Of a stretch of DNA of 64,000 bases, positions 8,602 through 14,834 are shown one piece after another. Location: contig NC_015761.1 of NCBI RefSeq assembly GCF_000252995.1, positions 1,860,001-1,924,000 of the forward strand, in the 5' to 3' direction. The notes below the pieces were generated by a model. It made no database searches, had not been told where the DNA came from, and was given only the letters and a program-made list of their open reading frames with translations. The stretch comes from Salmonella bongori NCTC 12419 (lineage in GTDB: Bacteria; Pseudomonadota; Gammaproteobacteria; Enterobacterales; Enterobacteriaceae). How positions within the stretch are numbered: the first letter of the stretch is position 1; each line of letters opens with the position of its first letter. The translations under genes were made by a program, and so were the position numbers.

Positions 8602-9078
8602 ATGAGTCAGGACGAAATCAGCTATCAAATACTTTACCGGTACAATCTGGAAAAACTGTACAGTATCTTTACCCGGCGAGTGGATAACGTGCTGTCATTT
8701 GTTCTCATTTTTCTTGGCGTCATCGTCATCGTCAACGTCGGAAGCGCCTTTATGCTGGGGTTAAGCATTGTGGGTATCGCTGTACTAAAAATGCTTTGCC
8801 GCTTCGATACCCGGTCAATACACGCAGACAGGCAATCCCGCGCCTGGTTGAAACTCTTTAATACCCGGCATCACTTTTCTTCAAAGAAAGCACTATTTCT
8901 TACCATCACATCGCTTACGCAAGAGGAGAGTGACGTATGGTCCATACTTATCGGTCCTGCCGTCCTCATGACCGAGACCGCGCTTGGGAAAACCAGCAGT
9001 GAAAAACTCACGGCGGTTGAAAAACTATGTGCATTTTTGTGTGGTGCGACAAAAGCCTGCTCCTTTGACCACGATTGA
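8602..9078 (+). CDS. unrecognised 158-residue inner membrane protein with a transmembrane hairpin
   Basis: The ATG at 8602 follows ATCGGAGATGT, a good ribosome-binding site. The charged N-terminus (MSQDEISYQILYRYNLEKLYSIF, split by KL) is followed by two closely spaced hydrophobic segments at about residues 29-43 and 49-63. A long cytoplasmic-looking tail then includes LNTRHHFSSKKALF-like and TQEESDVW segments. This arrangement of a membrane hairpin with soluble flanks resembles small proteins carried by lambdoid prophages, but I cannot name a family. It lies alone in an accessory region between sopE2 and a glycosyltransferase gene, and no phage genes are beside it. Real coding is supported by start context, length and membrane topology. 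Confidence 0.6.
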   Translation: MSQDEISYQILYRYNLEKLYSIFTRRVDNVLSFVLIFLGVIVIVNVGSAFMLGLSIVGIAVLKMLCRFDTRSIHADRQSRAWLKLFNTRHHFSSKKALFLTITSLTQEESDVWSILIGPAVLMTETALGKTSSEKLTAVEKLCAFLCGATKACSFDHD

Positions 9079-9669
9079 TTGCCCTTCTAAATGCCTGTGC
9101 CGCACCATAGAGATTACTATCATATCCACTTCGTAGCGTTAATCAGAAAATCGGTAATTGAATTTGGTGGTATTGATCTTTATCCGTTATGGGATTCCTA
9201 TAGGCTCATCGGATGACACATCTGTATCGAGGCTTTTAATTGGCACACTCACCTGCGAGCGGAGTCAATGCAAAAATCCTGCTGCTTGTGACATCAAAAT
9301 AGGCTTTGAGCGAAAAATGACTCAGACCGCTATCACTATGCCGGGGCTCCACAAGCAGCCTTTTTGCCCTTAAATCTTTTTGTCGCTCCCCCGACCTGCC
9401 ACCCTTCACGTACCACAAGGTACTCAGGTCTACCGCAAATCCGGCTGGTTTATTAAGCGTATTGCTGTGTCCATCGTCCAGGTAAAAACCAAAAGGTGCG
9501 TATACGCTTCACAAATACTTATCAGGCATATTAATAGCTGATAAAATTATGAGGTAGTTCATGTTTTTATCTGTTATTTATGGAATAAGAATTATCCGTA
9601 TTGTAAATACAAACAGTCAGACACAGCAGCCCTGTTGGGTAAAAACTCAACATGATTTACGGAGTTACA
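9079..9669. other. non-coding or degenerate stretch upstream of the waaK-like gene
   Basis: 591 bases without a supported gene. Both strands contain open stretches over 9158-9510, the longer one on the minus strand (about 90 codons, ending at the TAA near 9238), with no start codon context or recognisable motif. This could be the remnant of a former gene or mobile element. The last 60 bases are AT-rich and probably carry the promoter for the gene at 9670. Confidence 0.5.
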
Positions 9670-10812
9670 ATGGTTGATAAATTAGTGCTTACGGTTACAC
9701 CAATTTTTTCCATACCGCCGCGTGGTGCAGCCGCAGTAGAAACATGGATGTACCAGGTAGCACAGCGAACAAAAATACCAAACAGAATCGCTTGTATTAA
9801 AAATGAAGGTTATACAGATTTTGCCCAGATTAGCGAACGGTGCTCCATTCACCGTATCGGGTTCAGTCGAGTTTATAAGCGCCTCTTCCAGAAGTGGACT
9901 CGTCTGGACCCACTTCCTTACTCACAGCGTATTCTGAATATCGCAAAAGACTTTAACATTACTCATGATAGCGTGATCGTCGTGCATAACAGCATAAAAT
10001 TGTACCGCCAAATCCGCAAAAGAGCCCCACAAGCGAAAATGGTTATGCACATGCACAATGCTTTCGAACCTGATGGGTTAGATCAAAACGTTAAAATGAT
10101 TGTTCCCAGCCTGTTTTTGAAGAAGCATTATCAGGCATACCTGCCGAATGCTGATATAGCTATCGTTCCTAATGGTATTGACCTGAAGGCCTACCAGAAC
10201 AACTCAGTACCACTGCAAAAATCTGATCTAAACATATCCCCGGAGAAAAAAACGATTTTCTTTGCTGGCCGCATATCTCCGGATAAGGGAGTCACTTTGC
10301 TTCTACAGGCTTTCGAACAACTGCTCAAGGAACGCAACGATATAGCGTTAATTGTCGTTGGTGACTATATGAGTAAAAGTAAAGGTGAAAAAGCAGCCTA
10401 TCAGCGCGAAGTGCGGGAATTAGCAGAACGGCTAAAACCACACTGCCAGATGGTTGGAGGTGTAACGCCAGAAGACATGTACAACTATTATTCTTTAGCC
10501 GATCTGGTTGTTATCCCTTCCCAGTTCCAGGAACCGTTTTGCATGGTTGCAATTGAAGCGATGGGAGCAGGAAAACCTGTACTGGTCAGTACACGCGGCG
10601 GAATGACTGAATTTGTACAAGAGGGTGATACCGGCTTCCACTTACAGGAACCAATGACCCCTGAGACCATTGCCCAGGACATCCACAACGCGCTGGCATC
10701 CCCTGATTTAAACGATGTTGCCTTACGTGGACAACGCTGTGTTGAAGAAAAATTTCCGTGGGAAAAAGTCACCCAGCGGTTTGAGGAAGTGGTTAACAAC
10801 TGGTTTAAATAA
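9670..10812 (+). CDS. WaaK (RfaK)-like lipopolysaccharide core GlcNAc transferase paralogue
   Basis: 380 residues from the ATG at 9670, which has GGAG five bases upstream; an ATG six codons earlier is less likely. The N-terminus (LTVTPIFSIPPRGAAAVETW) and the segment LFQKWTRLDPLPYSQRILNI are nearly identical to Salmonella WaaK (381 residues), which adds the terminal alpha-1,2-GlcNAc to the outer core of LPS. This is a GT4 family, GT-B fold enzyme. The C-terminal half shows FAGRISPDKG, the EPFCMVAIE donor-site E-x7-E motif near residue 295, and GMTEFV. The middle and C-terminal parts have diverged from WaaK. It is not in a waa cluster: neighbours are sopE2 on one side and the SraC/SdsR sRNAs on the other. 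It appears intact, so it may modify LPS core or another glycan. Confidence 0.85.
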   Translation: MVDKLVLTVTPIFSIPPRGAAAVETWMYQVAQRTKIPNRIACIKNEGYTDFAQISERCSIHRIGFSRVYKRLFQKWTRLDPLPYSQRILNIAKDFNITHDSVIVVHNSIKLYRQIRKRAPQAKMVMHMHNAFEPDGLDQNVKMIVPSLFLKKHYQAYLPNADIAIVPNGIDLKAYQNNSVPLQKSDLNISPEKKTIFFAGRISPDKGVTLLLQAFEQLLKERNDIALIVVGDYMSKSKGEKAAYQREVRELAERLKPHCQMVGGVTPEDMYNYYSLADLVVIPSQFQEPFCMVAIEAMGAGKPVLVSTRGGMTEFVQEGDTGFHLQEPMTPETIAQDIHNALASPDLNDVALRGQRCVEEKFPWEKVTQRFEEVVNNWFK

Positions 10813-10817
10813 TTAAT

Positions 10818-10850
10818 GTGCCACTGATTAACACTCAATGGCACTGTTTT
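10818..10850 (+). terminator. probable terminator of the waaK-like gene
   Basis: GTGCCACTGA pairs with TCAATGGCAC (10818-10827 with 10835-10844) with one mismatch, followed by TGTTTTA. Confidence 0.55.
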
Positions 10851-11096
10851 ATCAGGCAGGTGAGAACGTTTAGCATTATGTGTAACATTAAAAATTCTGC
10901 CCCTCAAAAATGACAACAAAAATTTACCTCGACGAAAGAGACGAAAAGGCGTTTGTGATGCTCTGATTTTCACGTAAAAGAAATGTTAAATCAATTTTCT
11001 TTATGGTATAAGGTAAAAGACCGGAATACAGAAATGCGGACAAATTTCGAACATTTTCGGATAAGGTCTTATAATCATTTGATTTATAAAACATAT

Positions 11097-11200
11097 AAAA
11101 AGAGACCGAATACGATTCCTGTATTCGGTCCAGGGAAATGGCTCTTGGGAGAGAGCCGTGCGCTAAAAGTTGGCATTAATGCAGGTTAAGTCGCCCTGCC
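11097..11200 (-). ncRNA. sdsR: SdsR (RyeB) stationary-phase small RNA
   Basis: About 104 nt, matching E. coli/Salmonella SdsR: the 5' end GGCAGGGCGACTTAACCTGC, a conserved middle with the hairpin GGCTCTctcccAAGAGCC, and the 3' terminator GACCGAATAC/GTATTCGGTC (11104-11130) followed by a U-run. SdsR is an Hfq/ProQ-bound, sigma-S-dependent RNA. It represses mRNAs such as tolC, mutS and, in Salmonella, ompD. It lies antisense inside SraC. The location between pphA and yebY is the conserved one, but in this genome the accessory block lies between pphA and the RNA. Confidence 0.92.
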
Positions 11201-11212
11201 CTTTAAGAATAG
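11201..11212 (-). promoter_or_regulatory. sigma-S type -10 element of SdsR
   Basis: On the minus strand CTATTCTTAAAG ends directly before the SdsR 5' end. It resembles the sigma-S extended -10 (CTATACTTAA). Fits the known sigma-S dependence of SdsR. Confidence 0.65.
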
Positions 11213-11288
11213 ATGACGACGCCAGGTTTTCCAGTTTGTGACAAAGGTGAGTGATAAAAGCTGGCGTCAAGTCCGTCATCCGGGATAA

Positions 11289-11325
11289 AAAAACCGCAAG
11301 CTTTAGCATAAAGGCTTGCGGTTTT
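11289..11325. terminator. bidirectional terminator between SraC and yebY
   Basis: AAAACCGCAAGC pairs with GCTTGCGGTTTT; the A/T runs on both sides give a U-tract on either strand. It can end SraC rightward and the yobA-yebZ-yebY transcript leftward. Confidence 0.85.
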
Positions 11326-11343
11326 TCATTAAAAATTAATCAA

Positions 11344-11694
11344 TTAACTGGATGATTCACAAAGTTTTTCCGCACGTTCTATAAACGGTGCCAGACTCAT
11401 TTTCTCACCCGGTTTCGCGGGATTATCGATTTGAATGACAGCAATAGGCTGAGCGCGTGTTTTGCCCTGCGCCGCTTGCTGTTCGGCAACGTCATTTAAG
11501 GGATACTGTACCAGCGTACTGGGGTTGATTACATAGAGCGCATGTCCTGGCCGACAGGTTAACATGACCTCTTCGCGATTAAACGCCCACTTATCTTTTC
11601 CCACTTCAAAGCGACTTACGGTAATAACCTGCGGCGCCGCCAGTGCCATACCTGAAGTTGCCAGCAGAAGTATCGAGAGTAATCTTTTTTTCAT
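11344..11694 (-). CDS. yebY: periplasmic protein YebY
   Basis: 116 residues with a clear signal peptide (MKKRLLSILLLATSGMALA, cleavage before APQVI). The mature part has two Cys (CRPGHA and KLCESS) that could form a disulfide. It is the last gene of yobA-yebZ-yebY: its ATG lies 16 bases after the yebZ stop. In E. coli this operon encodes copper-handling proteins related to CopC and CopD. YebY itself is a small periplasmic protein of the DUF2511 type whose exact role is not firmly known to me. Confidence 0.9.
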   Translation of the reverse strand: MKKRLLSILLLATSGMALAAPQVITVSRFEVGKDKWAFNREEVMLTCRPGHALYVINPSTLVQYPLNDVAEQQAAQGKTRAQPIAVIQIDNPAKPGEKMSLAPFIERAEKLCESSS

Positions 11695-11710
11695 TCGTTA
11701 TGCCAGTCCA

Positions 11711-12586
11711 TCAGAAAGGTTCGAGGGTTGCAAACAGGCTGACAATCGCCAGTACTATGCCTCCAATTCCCCATTCAATTTGCGTCATCCGGACAAACCA
11801 GAGAGCCGCCTGAGGATTTTCCTGTCGCATACGTGGTACGAAAACATACCGATTCGTCAGCGCAATAGCCACCATAAGCACCACCAGCGCACATTTTAAC
11901 AAAAGCAGTTGACCATAGGCGCTCTGCCAGATCGCGGTAAATCCCGTGATAAATAACGCATTACCAATTCCTGTGATCAAGACGCCCGCCACGAAAAAGT
12001 GACCATAACGCGAAAAACGCATCATGGCGCTAACGGCCTGCTGTCGCCAGCGTCCTTTCGCCACACGCATACAATAAACCACTGGCAACAGGCCACCAAA
12101 CCAGGCCGCCGCGCAAAGTAAATGCAAAGCATGGTTAATTTGCTGTAATGTTCCGGGTATTCCGTCGCGCATCGTCGCATGTCCAACACCTGCCAACAGA
12201 ATAAACTGAGCGACGGTGAGAATAATAAGCCGTCGCTGCATTTTTGCTGGCGCAATTAACGCCACCGTCAGTGTGACCAGCGCAAGGATAATTTGCCATA
12301 TCCAGACCACGCCAAAGCGGGTTTGCAGTACCGCGGCCCATACCGAAACAGAAAAGACATCAGGCCAACCGCTCCCCATCAATCCCCCCTGAATCGCCAG
12401 CATAATAGTGGCGCTAATAAGACTCCAGGCGGCGGCATACCGTTGCAAGCGTAGAAACCGACGCGTCATTAAACGACGAATTGATCCTGGTGCCAGCCAG
12501 GCACTGTAAAGCGCACAGCCGCAGACCAGCATTAAACTGGTAAAATGAATAAAGCGGAGCGCTATCCAGACGAACGTCAGCATCAT
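11711..12586 (-). CDS. yebZ: CopD-family inner membrane copper transport protein YebZ
   Basis: 291 residues with about eight predicted membrane segments, the CopD/PcoD family architecture. Conserved histidines occur in HFTSL, GVGHATMRDG, NHALHLL and AAAWFGGLLPV segments. CopD-type proteins work with periplasmic CopC to move copper across the inner membrane. The ATG follows the yobA stop codon directly (TAAATG), implying translational coupling. yebY follows 16 bases downstream. Confidence 0.92.
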   Translation of the reverse strand: MMLTFVWIALRFIHFTSLMLVCGCALYSAWLAPGSIRRLMTRRFLRLQRYAAAWSLISATIMLAIQGGLMGSGWPDVFSVSVWAAVLQTRFGVVWIWQIILALVTLTVALIAPAKMQRRLIILTVAQFILLAGVGHATMRDGIPGTLQQINHALHLLCAAAWFGGLLPVVYCMRVAKGRWRQQAVSAMMRFSRYGHFFVAGVLITGIGNALFITGFTAIWQSAYGQLLLLKCALVVLMVAIALTNRYVFVPRMRQENPQAALWFVRMTQIEWGIGGIVLAIVSLFATLEPF

Positions 12587-12961
12587 TTATTTCACGCTGA
12601 AAGTATATTGCCCTTTTGTTTTATGCCCATCCACCGACACAACATGCCAGTCTACCGTGTAGGCGCCAGGTTTCAGCGGCTGATCGAGCGGGACAATCAG
12701 TTGCGTTTTATCCTGTTCATTTCGCTTTGCCGGGCGCGTTTTGATGGACTCTTGCTGAGGACCGGTGATCGTTGCACCGCTGAATCCGGGCTCAACCCCT
12801 TCAGAAAAATTTAGGGTCAGTGCCTGTGGCGCAGCCGTCACGGCAGCATTCGCGGCCGGATATTGATGCGTCAGGTGCGCATGCGCCCAGGCTGCTGGCG
12901 CAGCGAATGTCGATGCCAGCAGTAGTAAAGCTAAACGTCGCGATGGTACAGAAAAAGCCAT
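12587..12961 (-). CDS. yobA: CopC-family periplasmic copper-binding protein YobA
   Basis: 124 residues, the E. coli YobA length. A signal peptide (ending TFAAPAAWA) is followed by HAHLTHQYPAANA, so the mature protein begins with the CopC-type N-terminal histidine used for Cu(II) binding. Further CopC features are LNFSEGVEPGFSG, and DWHVVSVDGHKTKG with the second histidine cluster near the C-terminus. First gene of yobA-yebZ-yebY. Confidence 0.94.
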   Translation of the reverse strand: MAFSVPSRRLALLLLASTFAAPAAWAHAHLTHQYPAANAAVTAAPQALTLNFSEGVEPGFSGATITGPQQESIKTRPAKRNEQDKTQLIVPLDQPLKPGAYTVDWHVVSVDGHKTKGQYTFSVK

Positions 12962-13098
12962 ATTTACTATTCCTTTTTGTTATGCCAACGTTACAAAGAA
13001 TAACCTTCAACAATCATCGAGTCGAGGAACATCATTTCTATCTTGCCATTACAGCAGACTCTTAGTACCTTCTGCCGGCAGCAGAAAAGGAGACGCGT

Positions 13099-13329
13099 AT
13101 GAAAACGAATCTGGCTCAACTTGAACAAACAGAGATGGATAAAGTCAATGTAGACCTGGCGGCAGCTGGCGTAGCGTTTAAAGAGCGCTATAACATGCCC
13201 GTTGTGGCTGAGGCTGTTGAACGTGAGCAACCTGAACACCTACGCGCCTGGTTTCGTGAGAGACTGATTGCCCATCGTCTGGCTTCCGTATCCTTATCCC
13301 GGCTACCCTACGAACCGAAGGTTAAATAA
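13099..13329 (+). CDS. holE: DNA polymerase III theta subunit
   Basis: 76 residues, as for E. coli HolE, starting MKTNLAQLEQTEMDKVNVDLAA. Theta binds the epsilon proofreading subunit in the polymerase III core and stabilises it. The mostly helical N-terminal part (residues 10-65) is well conserved; the C-terminus is basic. The ATG follows AAAAGGAGACGCGT, a strong ribosome-binding site. Divergent from yobA with 137 bases between them; followed by yobB. Confidence 0.96.
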   Translation: MKTNLAQLEQTEMDKVNVDLAAAGVAFKERYNMPVVAEAVEREQPEHLRAWFRERLIAHRLASVSLSRLPYEPKVK

Positions 13330-13436
13330 AAATTATATAACGTTACACTTCCTTACATGCAGATGACTACATTATAAGGTGATTCTTAAACTATGCTGTT
13401 TAGCATGGCTGTAGACACTATGAAAAGGAAGTCATT

Positions 13437-14093
13437 ATGTCCTCATGGAAAATTGCCGCTGCGCAATATGCGCCCCGAAACGCCTCGCTGGCAGAGCACA
13501 TCGCTCACCATCTGGAATATATTGATCTCGCTGCCCGTCAACGGTGTGAACTACTGGTCTTTCCTTCACTATCGCTATTAGGGTGCAACGAAAGAAATAA
13601 ACCGCTGCCTGCCCCGCCTGACGAGGCACTTTTACAGCCGCTCTCTCATGCGGCCAGTACCCACCATATGACTCTCATTGTGGGAATGCCTGTCGAGCAT
13701 AACTGTCGCTTCGTAAAAGGCATTGCCATATTTGCCCCCTGGATAACGTCGCCGCTGATGTTTCATAAAAGTCATGGCGCCTGCATTGCCAGGCAACGAA
13801 GCGCTATCAGTGTGGTGGATGAACAACCCGAAGGCGTGGATATAGACCCGTCATTTACGTTATTCACAACCAGTCAATGCCTTAACGAACCCGAACTGCA
13901 TACTTCTACATCACGCCTGCAACGCTTCTCACATAAATATGCGCTTGCCGTACTGATGGCGAATGCCTGTGGCAGTAGCGCACTGTGGGATGAAACCGGT
14001 CAATTAATCGTGCGCGCTGATAGCGGACCGCTGTTACTGACCGGGATACGCACGACGGAGGGTTGGCAAGGCGATATCATTCCATTACGCTAA
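13437..14093 (+). CDS. yobB: carbon-nitrogen hydrolase-like protein YobB
   Basis: 218 residues with the nitrilase-superfamily N-terminus (WKIAAAQYAPRNAS) and the catalytic Glu region in shortened form (LLVFPSLSLLG). In true nitrilases this segment reads 'VFPE', but here Ser replaces Glu. The lysine/cysteine part is also altered: HKSHGACIA near residue 122. This resembles E. coli YobB along its length and is probably a degenerate or non-catalytic member of the family. The ATG at 13437 follows AAAAGGAAGTCATT. exoX begins 23 bases downstream, so they may be co-transcribed. Confidence 0.85.
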   Translation: MSSWKIAAAQYAPRNASLAEHIAHHLEYIDLAARQRCELLVFPSLSLLGCNERNKPLPAPPDEALLQPLSHAASTHHMTLIVGMPVEHNCRFVKGIAIFAPWITSPLMFHKSHGACIARQRSAISVVDEQPEGVDIDPSFTLFTTSQCLNEPELHTSTSRLQRFSHKYALAVLMANACGSSALWDETGQLIVRADSGPLLLTGIRTTEGWQGDIIPLR

Positions 14094-14116
14094 ACGCTTT
14101 CGGTGAGGAATGAATC

Positions 14117-14806
14117 ATGTTGCGGATAATAGACACGGAAACCTGCGGGCTGCAGGGCGGGATCGTAGAGATAGCCTCTGTGGATGTCATTGATGGCAAC
14201 ATTGTCAATCCCATGAGTCACCTGGTTCGCCCCGATCGCCCCATTACGCCGCAGGCAATGGCGATACATCGCATTACTGAGGCGATGGTTGCTGATAAAC
14301 CGTGGATTGAAGATGTTATACCGCACTACTACGGTAGCCAGTGGTATGTCGCCCATAACGCCAGTTTCGACAGACGTGTATTGCCGGAATTGCCGGGTGA
14401 ATGGATTTGTACCATGAAGTTATCGCGACGCCTGTGGCCGGGAATAAAATATAGCAATATGGCGCTCTATAAATCACGCAAGTTAAGCGTACAAACGCCG
14501 CCGGGACTGCATCATCACCGTGCGCTGTATGATTGCTACATCACCGCCGCATTGCTGATTGATATTATGCGCATCACGGGCTGGACGGCGGAAGAGATGG
14601 TCACCATCACTGGCCGCCCTGCACTGTTAACCACTTTCCCTTTTGGTAAATACCGCGGTAAAGCAGTCTCTGAAGTCGCAAAACGTGATCCAGGCTATTT
14701 ACGCTGGCTCTTTAATAACCTCGATAATATGAGTCCGGAGCTTCGCCTGACGCTAAAATATTATCTGGAGGATGTCCCGGCTGGTGGCACAGGCACACCA
14801 TCATAG
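14117..14806 (+). CDS. exoX: exodeoxyribonuclease X
   Basis: 229 residues. A DEDDh 3'-5' exonuclease of the DnaQ superfamily: motif I is IDTETCGLQGG (Asp and Glu near residues 5-7), motif II is AHNASFDRR near 86, and motif III is HHHRALYDCY near 135 with the active His and Asp. ExoX degrades single- and double-stranded DNA from the 3' end and acts in mismatch repair and UV survival. A C-terminal extension (FPFGKYRGKAVSEVAKRDP) is the small domain seen in E. coli ExoX. It converges on ptrB. Confidence 0.95.
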   Translation: MLRIIDTETCGLQGGIVEIASVDVIDGNIVNPMSHLVRPDRPITPQAMAIHRITEAMVADKPWIEDVIPHYYGSQWYVAHNASFDRRVLPELPGEWICTMKLSRRLWPGIKYSNMALYKSRKLSVQTPPGLHHHRALYDCYITAALLIDIMRITGWTAEEMVTITGRPALLTTFPFGKYRGKAVSEVAKRDPGYLRWLFNNLDNMSPELRLTLKYYLEDVPAGGTGTPS

Positions 14807-14834
14807 CCAGCGTCCCAGGCATTGTGGAGAACGT

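Larger units (their letters stand above)
11082..11326 (+). ncRNA. sraC: SraC (RyeA) antisense RNA
   Basis: Plus-strand transcript opposite SdsR, as in E. coli where RyeA is about 250 nt and spans RyeB. A perfect TATAAT at 11070-11075, with a weak TTCGAA-like -35 region 18 bases upstream, predicts a start near 11082. The strong hairpin at 11289-11325 ends it, giving about 245 nt. It pairs fully with SdsR over 11097-11200 and is a target of RNase III processing in E. coli. The 5' end is inferred. Confidence 0.7.

Noticed and set aside
9440..9670. Possible PhoP box or ops/JUMPstart element before the waaK-like gene
   Set aside because: GGTTTA near 9449 lacks a proper second half-site and GAGGTAG near 9550 is not the GGCGGTAG ops core.
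10983..11189. 68-codon open frame before yebY
   Set aside because: Its second half is the complement of the SdsR RNA, so the sequence is explained by the SraC/SdsR pair.
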